A DNA stretch of 64,000 bases from CBDDDW01 sp965226805 (GTDB taxonomy: Bacteria; Chloroflexota; Dehalococcoidia; Lucifugimonadales; JAGWBF01): contig CBDDDW010000030.1 of the NCBI GenBank assembly GCA_965226805.1, positions 124,001 to 188,000 of the forward strand, given 5' to 3'. Position numbers and translations under genes: made by a program. The notes below the pieces were generated by a model. It searched no databases. It was given only the letters and a program-made list of their open reading frames with translations, and was not told the DNA's origin. Below are positions 18,745 through 28,117 of this stretch, piece after piece; position 1 is the stretch's first letter; the number at the start of each line of letters is the position of its first letter.

Positions 18745-20832
18745 TTAATTCCCTGCTTCTACGATTATGTTCGTCCACTCGTCAAGGGAGGCCCGGTATC
18801 CCGGCGGGACGACCGTAGTGGAGTCGTACTCCTCTACAATGAGTGGTCCTGCTAGGGTCGATCCTGCCAGCTCAGAGCGGCCTATGACAGGAGTCGTCTG
18901 CCACCCGGCTTTGGGGCCGTAATAAGCTTTTCGTTCTCTCCCGGTGGAACCCCGTTCATCCCGCAGGTTTATGCTATCAGGTACCCTGGGAGTCAGCGGC
19001 AAGCCTCTACCGACCGCCTTCAGAGAGGACAGCTGCAGGCTCTCGTGGTCGGACCTGTATCCATAGGTCTTCTCATGCTCCTTCGCGAACTCCTCCGCGA
19101 TGGAGTCCAGCGTATCCACGGTGACGGGGGTCGTTGGTACGGGTATGGTCAACGCCGTGTTTTGCCCGACATACTGGACATCGACGTAAAGGACAATGTT
19201 CTGGCGTTTTTCATCGAAACCTTCCCTCACGAGGGTGGTCCGGGCCTGCTTGAGCAGGTCATCCAGGCGCAGGTTCATCTCGTCCAGGCCAAGATCGTTC
19301 ACGTTCCGGAAGAAGGCGGCGACCAGATGGTGTTCCACGTCGGCGAAAAGGAGGCCCATCGAGCTGAAGAGGCCGGCCAGCGGCGGAATAACCACCCTGG
19401 ACATTCCAAGGGAGCCGGCCATCCCCACCGCGTGTACGGCCCCACTTCCTCCAAAGGGGATGAGCACGAAGCGCCTGGGGTCTCTCCCGCGCTCAGTAGA
19501 CACGCTGCGTAAAGCCCGGATCATGTTGGAGTTGACGATGGCGTGTACGCCATAGGCGGTGTCGGCGGTTGATAGACCCAGGGCTTTTCCAAGATCGGAG
19601 ATCGCCCTTTCCGCCTTTGCCGCATCTATTTTGAGCTCCCCTCCCACCAGGTGCTCCTGGTTCAGGTAGCCAAGCACCACATTGGCATCGGTCACGGTGG
19701 GTTCGGTGCCTCCGAAGTCGTAGCAGATGGGACCCGGATATGCTCCCGCGCTACGGGGTCCCGTCTGCAACGCCCCGCCCCCGTCCACCGCTGCTATGCT
19801 ACCCCCGCCGGCGCCCACCTCCGCGATGTCGATGCTGGGGACCCTCACGATGTACCCAGCCCCTTTGACAAGGCGGTTGCCCGCGTTCATCCCGCCCCCT
19901 ACTTCGTACTCGGGGGTGACGGTAATCTGGCCGTCCTCGATGATGGACACTTTGGCCGTGGTGCCGCCCATGTCGAAGGTAATAACGTCCCTGAGGCCAA
20001 GCCTCTCGGAGAGACGCAGCGCGCCGATAACTCCCGCGGCGGGGCCGGATTCGATGATGTGGATCGGCAGCTCCGATGCCGCGTCGACGGGCATGACGCC
20101 GCCGTTGGACTGCATGATAAGCAGTGGCGCGGTGATCCCCATCTGGTCCAGTTTCTGTTCGAGGGCTTTGAAGTACCTCTCCACAACCGGGCGTATATAG
20201 GCGTTGATAACCACTGTGCTGGTGCGCTCGTACTCCTGCATTTGGGGGAGGACTTCCGCGGATGTACAGATACACAAGTTGGGAGCCTTGGCCCGGAGCC
20301 TCTCCGCCACGGCCAGCTCGTGGGCGGGATTGGTGTAGGAGTGGAGAAAGCAGATTGCCACGGCTTCCACGCCCGAGGCCACTATGGACTCGCTGACGCT
20401 TTCCACAGCGTCCATGTCCAGCGGAATGAGGATTTCTCCCTTGTAGTTGAGGCGCTCCGGGACTTCGAACCGCAAGCTGCGGTCTACGATCGGGTCGGGC
20501 TTCTTCCAGGTAAAATCGTACATCCTGGGCATCCGGTAGCGGCCGATTTCTAGTACATCTCGGAAGCCCTTGGTGGAGATGGACGCGATCTTCGGCCCTT
20601 TCTGCTCAATAATGGCGTTGGTGGCGACGGTCGTACCATGTCCCACCTCCTCGATATCCCTCACATCGACGGCGTTCTCGTCAACGATCTCCTGGACCCC
20701 TTGGACGATAGCCCGGCTATAGTCATCTGGGGTAGAGGAGATCTTCTTGGTGATAAGCTTACCGTCGTCGCCCAGCAGGACGATGTCCGTAAATGTTCCC
20801 CCTACGTCTACTCCGAGTCTGAACCTGGTCAT
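18745..20832 (-). CDS. hyuA: Hydantoinase A/oxoprolinase family protein (HyuA-like)
   Basis: 695-residue ATP-binding alpha subunit partner of the downstream HyuB. The N-terminal LGVDVGGTFTDIVLLGDDGK and the central DVITFDMGGTTAKVSIIEDG are ASKHA-type phosphate-binding loops. GTTVATNAIIEQKG is the family signature. ATG at 20832 replaces a longer open frame to 20901 because homology starts at TRFRLGVDVGG, GAGGG lies upstream, and the extra codons run into an intergenic repeat. Together the two genes form a stand-alone ATP-dependent amidohydrolase or carboxylase unit. Confidence 0.9.
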   Translation of the reverse strand: MTRFRLGVDVGGTFTDIVLLGDDGKLITKKISSTPDDYSRAIVQGVQEIVDENAVDVRDIEEVGHGTTVATNAIIEQKGPKIASISTKGFRDVLEIGRYRMPRMYDFTWKKPDPIVDRSLRFEVPERLNYKGEILIPLDMDAVESVSESIVASGVEAVAICFLHSYTNPAHELAVAERLRAKAPNLCICTSAEVLPQMQEYERTSTVVINAYIRPVVERYFKALEQKLDQMGITAPLLIMQSNGGVMPVDAASELPIHIIESGPAAGVIGALRLSERLGLRDVITFDMGGTTAKVSIIEDGQITVTPEYEVGGGMNAGNRLVKGAGYIVRVPSIDIAEVGAGGGSIAAVDGGGALQTGPRSAGAYPGPICYDFGGTEPTVTDANVVLGYLNQEHLVGGELKIDAAKAERAISDLGKALGLSTADTAYGVHAIVNSNMIRALRSVSTERGRDPRRFVLIPFGGSGAVHAVGMAGSLGMSRVVIPPLAGLFSSMGLLFADVEHHLVAAFFRNVNDLGLDEMNLRLDDLLKQARTTLVREGFDEKRQNIVLYVDVQYVGQNTALTIPVPTTPVTVDTLDSIAEEFAKEHEKTYGYRSDHESLQLSSLKAVGRGLPLTPRVPDSINLRDERGSTGRERKAYYGPKAGWQTTPVIGRSELAGSTLAGPLIVEEYDSTTVVPPGYRASLDEWTNIIVEAGN

Positions 20833-20890
20833 CAGGCGATTCCCTCGTCTTATAGTGTCCTGAGTCACCATTCCGCAGCCGAATGGGACG

Positions 20891-20958
20891 CCCTTCGACA
20901 AGCTCAGGGTGAGCGGGGAGTGGCGATTTCCGCTCTTGGTGAGCCTGTCGAACCATGG
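20891..20958. repeat. Dispersed repeat R3, copy a
   Basis: Short element with inverted ends, CTTCGACAAGCTCAGGGTGA on the left and GTGAGCCTGTCGAACCA on the right, upstream of hyuA. The same ends frame a longer copy at 36045-36223. It is non-coding and could fold into a hairpin. Confidence 0.7.
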
Positions 20959-21238
20959 GGGCCAGACGGGTGTCGTCCAGCGCTGGCCCTAGCGGCATCC
21001 TATAGAATAGCTTTGACAGCCACCCTGCGTCAACAGTGAAGCGCGCAGTCGATACCCTAACGGACGTCACCCACCCCGGTCGTCACGGCTCCCCCGTTGC
21101 TCAACCCGACTCTTCGCCTCTCGTTGGTAATTGGCCTGAAAGTTTTCGTGTGACACCGCGCGGTTGACGCTCGCCGGGACCTGTGCTCCAATGCAACTTG
21201 GGAACATATGTGCGCACAGTTTGTCCGGGAGAGAGGAA

Positions 21239-22132
21239 ATGAGTCCTGTACGTTACGAGGAGATACGTCCTTCTGGGGCTTTAAACCGGGTCAGAGGTAT
21301 GAGCTTTAAGTGGTCCTTGAACCCGTACCAAGGGTGTGTACACGGATGTCACTATTGCTTCGCCCGCCATTACAACTACTTCCAGAACCTGGACCCGGGC
21401 GAGGATTTCTCAGGAATCATCTTCGTGAAAATCAACGCCCCGGAGATTCTTCTGGGCGAGATCTCAAGGCCCTCATGGAAGCGGGAAGAAGTGGCGATAG
21501 GCACTGCCACCGACCCCTACCAGCCCATTGAGGGCAAGTACCGCCTAACCCGGGGATGTCTCGAGGTCCTTTGCAGGAGACGAAATCCCATCAGCCTGGT
21601 CACTAAGGGCACTCTGGTGATTCGGGACATCGACCTGCTGGCGGAGCTATCACGCGTGGCAGGCTGCACCGTCTGTTTCAGCATTACAACTCTGGATGAC
21701 ACCTTGAAACGCCGCCTTGAGCCCGGCACTCCTCCGCCTCTCAAGCGGCTGCAAGCCATGGAGAGGCTTGCTCTGGCGGGGGTAAATGCCGGGGTGCTCC
21801 TGGCCCCCATTGTCCCCGGTATCACCGACTCCCTCGAGAACCTTACCGAGGTGGTGCGGGGAGCTGCCGAGCATGGGGCCCGCTTCCTCCACTCCAATGT
21901 GTTGTTCCTCAAGGAGGGCACGAAGCAGCATTTCTTCAGCTTCCTCGAGAAGGAGTATCCTCGGCTAATATCGCCGTACAAGGGTCTGTATGCGGGCGTC
22001 TATGCCCCCGGGCGCTTCAAGGAGGGTCTCCAGTCACAAGTAGCGGGACTGAAACAGCTCTACGGCTTGAGCAGACGAGAAAGCGCGCCGGAATCTCCCC
22101 AAGTGGATCGCCAACTTCAGTTAGCTCTTTAA
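21239..22132 (+). CDS. Radical SAM protein, Rv2578c/SplB-related family
   Basis: 297-residue radical S-adenosylmethionine enzyme. The [4Fe-4S] motif is C33-x3-C37-x2-C40 in NPYQGCVHGCHYCFARHY, and the second strand carries AIGTATDPYQPIEGKYRLTR. These features place it among the intein-less Rv2578c-type proteins distantly related to spore photoproduct lyase. Their reaction is not established. The frame is open from 21164, but GGGAGAGAGG just before 21239 and the start of homology support this ATG. It is monocistronic and divergent from hyuA. Confidence 0.85.
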   Translation: MSPVRYEEIRPSGALNRVRGMSFKWSLNPYQGCVHGCHYCFARHYNYFQNLDPGEDFSGIIFVKINAPEILLGEISRPSWKREEVAIGTATDPYQPIEGKYRLTRGCLEVLCRRRNPISLVTKGTLVIRDIDLLAELSRVAGCTVCFSITTLDDTLKRRLEPGTPPPLKRLQAMERLALAGVNAGVLLAPIVPGITDSLENLTEVVRGAAEHGARFLHSNVLFLKEGTKQHFFSFLEKEYPRLISPYKGLYAGVYAPGRFKEGLQSQVAGLKQLYGLSRRESAPESPQVDRQLQLAL

Positions 22133-22217
22133 GCACTCCGGCGCATCGGGTGTGTGAGTCCTTGATCCGCTCTTCCATCGTGATGGTGGACCTCAAAAGG
22201 GCGGGTTAGTGGCGACT

Positions 22218-23099
22218 TCATTCCTGGGACAAGCCGGCAAGCCGCCCGGCATTTGACGAGGGATCCGGTCTGTACAAGTACGCCCCACCCGGAGTCAATA
22301 TCTCCTCGTAGAGCACTTCCTCGTGGCTGTCATACCTGATTATTACGGCGTAGAAAGATTCGCGGGGCACATAGAACTTGATGTAGCCTTGCTTGTTGGT
22401 CCTGGACCGCCCCAACCCGACAACCACAACTTCGGCACCGGACACCGGATTACCCTCATAGTCCAGGACCCTGATGCTGCCGGGGCTCCAGTGGAGGGTG
22501 GAACGGCCAAAGACGAGAGCGTCGTCGGGGATCTTTTCCACGACGTCTTTCTGAAACCCCGCTGCCTTCGGCGTCATCCAGTTCGGGCCGTACTTCATCC
22601 TCAGGTATTCCTCCGGTGGATTCGGGACGCGGAACTTGTCGCCGAGGAAGTCGATCTCCTTTAGTTGAGTGAACAATCGAATGGGAGTCCGGACCCCGGG
22701 GTACTGGAAGATGCTGTCGTCAATGATCCGGAAGCACGTCCAGTCAGTCCTCGTCGACGACTTCATCATCGACGTTCCAATGTGGAGCTCTTGGTGTCCG
22801 ACCCTGGTGAAGTAGCCCTGATCCTTGAATGCGTCGATCACCCTCTCTACGGTCTCCTCGGTGAGCCCGTGAAGTCCGATCACGGAGGCTAGGTCTACGT
22901 CATCATCCCAGGGGGTGATCCGGTTGTCCCTGACCGCGCCGAGACATGTCCCCGAACCAAGAAAGAAGGTAACCCCTAGCTGGTCCAAGATCTGCTTTGC
23001 GTCCTTGAGCATGCTCTCGGCAATGGGCACATCCAGCTTCTGTGGAACGGTGATGGACCTTATCCAGGCTGCCTCATCCGCTCCGTCGCTTATCGTCAT
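22218..23099 (-). CDS. LicD-like nucleotidyltransferase-fold protein with C-terminal Ig/CNA-B-like domain
   Basis: 293 residues. The N-terminal part (to about 190) resembles LicD-type phosphotransferases: FFLGSGTCLGAVRDNRITPW followed by DDDVDLA, the acidic metal site of the nucleotidyltransferase fold. Residues about 205-270 look like a small beta-sandwich of the carboxypeptidase-regulatory/CNA-B type (IRVLDYEGNPVSGAEVVVVG). Such enzymes add phosphocholine or other phospho-groups to glycans. No signal peptide is seen. GGGAGGG lies just before the ATG. The substrate is unknown, and the fusion with a beta domain is unusual. Confidence 0.7.
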   Translation of the reverse strand: MTISDGADEAAWIRSITVPQKLDVPIAESMLKDAKQILDQLGVTFFLGSGTCLGAVRDNRITPWDDDVDLASVIGLHGLTEETVERVIDAFKDQGYFTRVGHQELHIGTSMMKSSTRTDWTCFRIIDDSIFQYPGVRTPIRLFTQLKEIDFLGDKFRVPNPPEEYLRMKYGPNWMTPKAAGFQKDVVEKIPDDALVFGRSTLHWSPGSIRVLDYEGNPVSGAEVVVVGLGRSRTNKQGYIKFYVPRESFYAVIIRYDSHEEVLYEEILTPGGAYLYRPDPSSNAGRLAGLSQE

Positions 23100-23295
23100 T
23101 CCTGCCCTCCCGTGCCGACTTGACCCTCTTGGCCCCGCGGACGCTTGATTCCCTTTGTCCAGCGTCTATTCTGCTTCCCGCCGCAGCTTTGTCAAGCCCC
23201 CGACGTCTTTGCCCTGCGTGACCCACTATATAACGAAACCGTGGGAGCCCGGTACGGTCCAGGCTGCCATCAGAGTCGCACTTCGCGAAGCAGAG

Positions 23296-23350
23296 ACCAC
23301 CACCACCACCACCACCACCACCACCACCACCACCACCACCACCACCACCA
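23296..23350. repeat. (ACC)18 trinucleotide microsatellite
   Basis: 55 bp of uninterrupted ACC units lie between the divergent LicD-like gene (start 23099) and the surface-protein gene (start 23551). Translation of the run as poly-His or poly-Gly is an artefact, since neither flank is coding. The tract is long enough to be prone to slippage and could change promoter spacing. It could also be an assembly-sensitive spot. Confidence 0.9.
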
Positions 23351-23550
23351 GAATTACTGGGCGAGCGCCCTCTCCACGCCAACATTCTAGTGGCCACGCT
23401 TGTTTCCCTCCTGTCCACTCCCACCTGTTGTTCCACTACTGTCTGGGTTCTGCGACATGGGGAAAATGCCCTGGGAACATTTTGCCCTCTCCACCCGTCT
23501 TAGATCATAGAACCACCTCCGAATCACTAATCTTAGAGGGGGAGAGGGCA

Positions 23551-24708
23551 ATGAAAAAGTGGATGTTACTCCTGATGAGCGTCATCGTTGCCGTCGTTGT
23601 GGCCGGAGCCATCGCGGGATTCACTCTAGGCGACGCGTCCGACTCTCGCCAAAATGATCCAGCGGGCACATCGAACTCCTCGGGGGACCAACCAGCCGAC
23701 GGTTGGAGGTTAGTCGACACGGCGGGCTGGTCAGGAGGCTTCTCCCTTTGGCTCCCTCCCGACTGGCAGCTTAATGAGCTGCAGGGGATAGATTCCTATG
23801 TCGGGGAGATCGTGGTGGGCGACGCCCGTCTTACATTCGACCTGGGCTGGTACTCCAGCTCTCTGGTGAATGAATATGATCCCCTACATGTCATCGTTTA
23901 CGAAGAGGTTGGCGGCCGGCGAGCAAAGCTGGTCCGGCCGAAATCGGGGACAGAAGGAGAGCTCACCTGGGTGTACTTTGAGAACTTCGACAGCAACGAC
24001 GACGCCCCCCCGTATGGACTCAATCGTCTGCAGATCAGCGGTCTCGGCCTTGCCCCCGAACAGCAGGAGACCGCCTTTGCCGTCTTTCGGACTATTCGGC
24101 TAACCGACTCTGAGGAAAATTCGCCCACACACCCTGACGGGAATAACACGGAGACCTCGGGAGAGCAACGCCCGGTACGCTCCGACGAGGCCATCGATCC
24201 CAACGAGTGCGACTGGGTCCATGACATCAACGCCTGCAAGAAAGGGGACGTCCCTCAGGGTGGGGATGTGACGGTCATCAATCCCGACTACTCGTCGGAC
24301 ACTCCGGTCAGTAACGATGGAGTACAGGAGCCCATTGAGGAAGTGCCAGACCATGATGATGACGACGGTAGGGACTCCCCCGGCTTCACAGGGCCCGTGG
24401 CCGATGTGAGGGCGCCCATAGAGGATGTCGAGGTAATAATCAGGGAGTCCTTTCCCCCTCAATACGCAGTTAGGGTCGTCTCCGGCTTGCCCAGCGGCTG
24501 CACCACATTCGGGCACATCTCGGTGGACCGTGGCGGCGACGCCTTTCTGGTAGACGTGTTCAACCTGGCGCCCGCCGGCGACGACATTGCGTGCCCGGCC
24601 ATCTACGGCACCGTCGAGAGTATCGTGGAGCTGGGCACCGGCCTGGAACCCGGCGAGACTTATAGTGTGCGGGTCAATGATAAGGTGGTTAGCTTCGTGG
24701 CCCAATAG
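23551..24708 (+). CDS. Exported protein with one C-terminal cysteine-pair repeat domain, function unknown
   Basis: 385 residues. Residues 1-27 form a signal peptide or anchor (MKKWMLLLMSVIVAVVVAGA). A middle domain (about 50-185) contains GGFSLWLPPDWQLNELQG. An acidic linker follows, and then a C-terminal module (about 295-385) with VIIRESFPPQYAVRVVSGLP, two cysteines and an ending VRVNDKVVSF. This module is homologous to two modules in the next gene. AGAGGGGGAGAGG before ATG 23551 fixes the start; the open frame extending upstream runs through the microsatellite and is not coding. Function is unknown; the location is probably the outer face of the cell membrane. Confidence 0.78.
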   Translation: MKKWMLLLMSVIVAVVVAGAIAGFTLGDASDSRQNDPAGTSNSSGDQPADGWRLVDTAGWSGGFSLWLPPDWQLNELQGIDSYVGEIVVGDARLTFDLGWYSSSLVNEYDPLHVIVYEEVGGRRAKLVRPKSGTEGELTWVYFENFDSNDDAPPYGLNRLQISGLGLAPEQQETAFAVFRTIRLTDSEENSPTHPDGNNTETSGEQRPVRSDEAIDPNECDWVHDINACKKGDVPQGGDVTVINPDYSSDTPVSNDGVQEPIEEVPDHDDDDGRDSPGFTGPVADVRAPIEDVEVIIRESFPPQYAVRVVSGLPSGCTTFGHISVDRGGDAFLVDVFNLAPAGDDIACPAIYGTVESIVELGTGLEPGETYSVRVNDKVVSFVAQ

Positions 24709-24927
24709 CTCCCACCGGATCGGGAGTCCCCGTCATGTGGGGGTCCCGCCGGCGCGGAATTGTTACGTCGTTGGGTGAGCAAACCTAGAGAACAAATGCG
24801 AAGGCTATCGTACTATAGTATTAGGGCCTATCGACAATTTGGCCGATTGGCCGATGACGTAGCCAAATAAAAAGGATAACGTACGTAGAAGGGCAGAGCG
24901 ATCGAGGAACGTGGAGAAGGAGATTCG

Positions 24928-27519
24928 ATGATAGCGGCAGTGATCTCCAAGGTGCAGCAGCTTGGCGCCGGTAGGCTAAAGATGGGGCTGATCCCGGTCT
25001 TGACGCTCACGGTGGTTTTTCTCCTATCTGCCGCGTGTGGGCCTTCCGAGGAGGACAGCTCTCCCAGTCCGATGCCTACTCCAACCTCAACGCCCGGTAC
25101 CACGCCGAATCCGACGGCGACACCGCCGCCACCCGGCGCCGGCTCGGACAGCGTGCCGGTCTGGCTCGAGGAGCTTGTCTCCCGACTGGAGAAGGAGCCC
25201 GTGGCAAACCCTCCCGCGTCAATAACCCAATATGATTACGAGGGCCGGACCGTCTATTTCCTGCCCCAGCGATGTTGCGATGTCATGAGCGTCCTCTACG
25301 ATTCCGAAGGCAACATCATAGGACATCCCGATGGAGGCATCACCGGCCAGGGGGACGGAAACGTGCCGGACTTCTTCGAACAGAGGAGTAACGAAAAGCT
25401 GCTTTGGGCAGACCAGCGCACCGGGGAGCCAGCAGTCAAGGTGGTGGACGCTCCAATCGAGAGCGTCCGGATAGAGGTACTCGGTTTCGGGGCTGGGAAC
25501 GGATCGCTAAGCGTCGTCTCGGGGCTCCCGGACAGCTGCGAGTCCTTCGGAGATCACACCGTGACGCGGCGAGGGGACACGTTCGTCGTAGAGATCACGA
25601 ATCTGCGGAAGACCGGGACCGACCTGGTCTGTGACGAGCTATACCGGACCGTGACCACCACGATTCCCCTGCCCGGCGAGGTCGAGGCATGCGAAGTGTA
25701 TGAAGTTGAGGTGAACAGGGAGGCCTACCCCCTCCAGGCCATCGCGCCCAACGTAAAGTGTGAGCGACCCACGGACCCGACCGTCGTTGGTGTTGACCCA
25801 AAGGACGGGCTGTGCATACCCTCGGGTCCTCTGGGGGTTGTGGAGGGAGATACCTGGTCCCTCACGGGCCCCATCGCGGTGAAAGGAGACTTTCCCAACG
25901 GCTTTCCACAGAGCGCAGCGAGCCAGTCCACCACCTACACTGTGACAGCGATAGAGGGTGGGAAATGGCGGCCTCCGGGTATCACCGAGGACACCACTGT
26001 AGAGAACTCCCGGATCCTGGTTGATGTACTGAGGGTAACCCTGGACGCCGCAGGGAACGTCCTCAAGACGGATGACGAAGACACGTACATTTTTGCCACG
26101 ACCGATGTCCTGGGGCAGGCTCCGGTGCTTACTCTTGACTGGGAGTGCCACCGCCGGGTGTGGCTGGAAGGGTGGAGCGAGCCTGACCGTGCGTCGGTTG
26201 GAGAGACCACTTTGACTTCCGGGGAAAGTCTGGTGTTGTTCTCCGTGAAACAGCCGGTAGAGTTGCCCAACCAGACCGAGGACGACGAGGCGGCTGGCGA
26301 GAGGGTTTTCGGCTATGAAAAGCGGACCGGGCGCATCCTGCTTCAGGAGTTCAACCTCGCAGGTACGCTCAATGGAGAACCCTTCGAGATCCGAGTGTCC
26401 ATGCAGCTGCAAACAGGCGATACGACGAACACCGGCGGCCAGACCCGGCCGGATATACCGAAGTGGCTCGCCAATCTCATAGAGAGCCTTGAGAGCGAGC
26501 CCGTCGCAAACCCGCCCGCGTCAATAACCCAATATGACTATAAGGGCCGGACCGTTTACTTCCTGGCCCAGCGATGCTGCGACATCTGGAGCGTCCTCTA
26601 CGATTCCGAGGGCATCGTCATTGGTCACCCCGACGGCGGGATCACCGGCGAGGGAGACGGGAAGACCCCGGATTTCTTCGAGGAGCGAAAAAACGAGGTG
26701 CTGATATGGGCCGACGCCAGGGGGCACGACCCTAGCCTGGTCCGAAGGCTGGCGCCCGTCGAGAGCCTCGATATATTGGTAAAGGAGAGCTTTCCTCTCC
26801 AGTACGACCTGGTGGTGGTATCGGGATTGCCTGATAGCTGCGCCAGCTTCGACGGGCACGATCTTTCCCGCGAAGGAACGACCGTTCGGGTGAACGTATG
26901 GAACTTGAGAAATGCGGACCCGAATCTGGCCTGCGCCCAGGTATACGGGAAGGTCGAGACCCGGATCCCCCTCGGCAGCGATTTCGACCCGGATACGACC
27001 TACACGGTTGACGTAAACGGCAAGACGATATCGTTTAAGGGAGACTCGGTTATAAGATCAGCGATCTCTAAAGGGACCAATCCTGGACTATCCACGCTCA
27101 CCCAGTGTGGAGAAGACCTGGGGCTCGTGATTTCGATCCGTGGGGTAGAGAAATATCCTGTGGTGACGTCTTACCGGTGTGGCAGCGGATATATCGACTC
27201 TACTGGTCTATCCCCCACAAGAGCCCCATCTCTAGTCGTCTCCAAAGGTGAGTCAATTGACTTCAAGCTGCTGGCGAGTAACCAGCCGACAGATGTGGAA
27301 TTAAGGCTCTATCCTGAAGCCGGGGTCTCGGGTTGGTTTCTCATGTGGCCCGAGGAGCAGCCAACTAAAAGAGAGGCTGTTGACAGGTTCCAGCCCACGT
27401 CCTCGCAGACTTTCCAGTACCGGCCCCAGGTGCCCGCGGGGGAGTACTCCTTGGTCATAAGGGCCTTCTGGGAAAAGGACATCGACGTCTACTACGCCTT
27501 GAGCTTTGAAGTGAAGTAG
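24928..27519 (+). CDS. Large predicted lipoprotein with duplicated two-part repeat, function unknown
   Basis: 863 residues. The lipobox FLLSAAC places the lipidated residue at Cys37, and a Pro/Thr linker follows. Part A (PVANPPASITQYDY, then TVYFLPQRCCDVMSVLYDSE and HPDGGITGQGDG) occurs at about 92-160 and again at about 512-585 (QRCCDIWSVLYDSE). Part B (VVSGLPDSC...) follows each copy and also ends the preceding gene product. Part A resembles DUF6970-like domains with a CC pair. A unique region separates the two copies, and residues about 700-863 form a further beta-rich tail. GGAGAAGGAG precedes the ATG. The role is unknown, possibly binding of a protein or metal. Confidence 0.78.
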   Translation: MIAAVISKVQQLGAGRLKMGLIPVLTLTVVFLLSAACGPSEEDSSPSPMPTPTSTPGTTPNPTATPPPPGAGSDSVPVWLEELVSRLEKEPVANPPASITQYDYEGRTVYFLPQRCCDVMSVLYDSEGNIIGHPDGGITGQGDGNVPDFFEQRSNEKLLWADQRTGEPAVKVVDAPIESVRIEVLGFGAGNGSLSVVSGLPDSCESFGDHTVTRRGDTFVVEITNLRKTGTDLVCDELYRTVTTTIPLPGEVEACEVYEVEVNREAYPLQAIAPNVKCERPTDPTVVGVDPKDGLCIPSGPLGVVEGDTWSLTGPIAVKGDFPNGFPQSAASQSTTYTVTAIEGGKWRPPGITEDTTVENSRILVDVLRVTLDAAGNVLKTDDEDTYIFATTDVLGQAPVLTLDWECHRRVWLEGWSEPDRASVGETTLTSGESLVLFSVKQPVELPNQTEDDEAAGERVFGYEKRTGRILLQEFNLAGTLNGEPFEIRVSMQLQTGDTTNTGGQTRPDIPKWLANLIESLESEPVANPPASITQYDYKGRTVYFLAQRCCDIWSVLYDSEGIVIGHPDGGITGEGDGKTPDFFEERKNEVLIWADARGHDPSLVRRLAPVESLDILVKESFPLQYDLVVVSGLPDSCASFDGHDLSREGTTVRVNVWNLRNADPNLACAQVYGKVETRIPLGSDFDPDTTYTVDVNGKTISFKGDSVIRSAISKGTNPGLSTLTQCGEDLGLVISIRGVEKYPVVTSYRCGSGYIDSTGLSPTRAPSLVVSKGESIDFKLLASNQPTDVELRLYPEAGVSGWFLMWPEEQPTKREAVDRFQPTSSQTFQYRPQVPAGEYSLVIRAFWEKDIDVYYALSFEVK

Positions 27520-27522
27520 GGT

Positions 27523-27912
27523 ATGAAGGGCACCCGGCATCTCTTCGCCCTAGCCCTCGGAGGCCTCGTCGCAGCTGCGATCGGATTCTTTGCCGGCGGA
27601 CTGATTGGAGCCGTAACCTGCGATTGGAGTGTGAGAGAGGCCGGGTGCTTGCAACCCTCCGTGTATGGGGTGATAATCGGTAGCTCGGTCTTGATTCCCT
27701 TTGGCGTTCAGCTTACGAGCCGGCGGCGAGATAGCTTCCCTCTATTCCTCCTGACGCTCTTTTCAGCTGGTGCGATAGGGTCGGTCGGCTTCTTGACGAC
27801 CTTCGCCACCGGCCTGGGCGGCATCATCGTAGCCATACCTGTCGTGCAAATCATCGCCTGTGTCGCGATTCATCGTCCAATCCCAGTCCTGAGACCGCTG
27901 ACAGCCCGCTAA
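27523..27912 (+). CDS. Small integral membrane protein, function unknown
   Basis: 129 residues with four hydrophobic segments (about 7-31, 46-64, 72-93 and 95-115), two cysteines in VTCDWSVREAGCLQPS between the first two, and a basic C-terminus. It begins three bases after the stop of the large lipoprotein gene, so the two are probably co-transcribed and may work together at the membrane. No family is recognised. Confidence 0.65.
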   Translation: MKGTRHLFALALGGLVAAAIGFFAGGLIGAVTCDWSVREAGCLQPSVYGVIIGSSVLIPFGVQLTSRRRDSFPLFLLTLFSAGAIGSVGFLTTFATGLGGIIVAIPVVQIIACVAIHRPIPVLRPLTAR

Positions 27913-28117
27913 GACTTTCTGAGTCCACGCGACAGCGAGCCGGGTTGCCTTGAAGGAGCTACGGCGTTGCCTCGGGAGTCAATGTTCTGTAAACTCGACT
28001 AGGCGCGGGCCAGGCCTTTTCGTCACGAATGTCACGGGCCTCCTGATTATCAGAGTGCTCCACCTACAACCAAATGCCGCGGCGCGCATCTAATGTAACT
28101 GAGGAGGTGGTCATCCG

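Noticed and set aside
19651..20553. 300-codon open frame opposite hyuA
   Set aside because: Shadow; the HyuA motifs on the other strand are decisive.
23145..23390. Poly-His (plus strand) or poly-Gly (minus strand) reading frame
   Set aside because: Product of the ACC microsatellite in non-coding DNA, with no ribosome site or homology.
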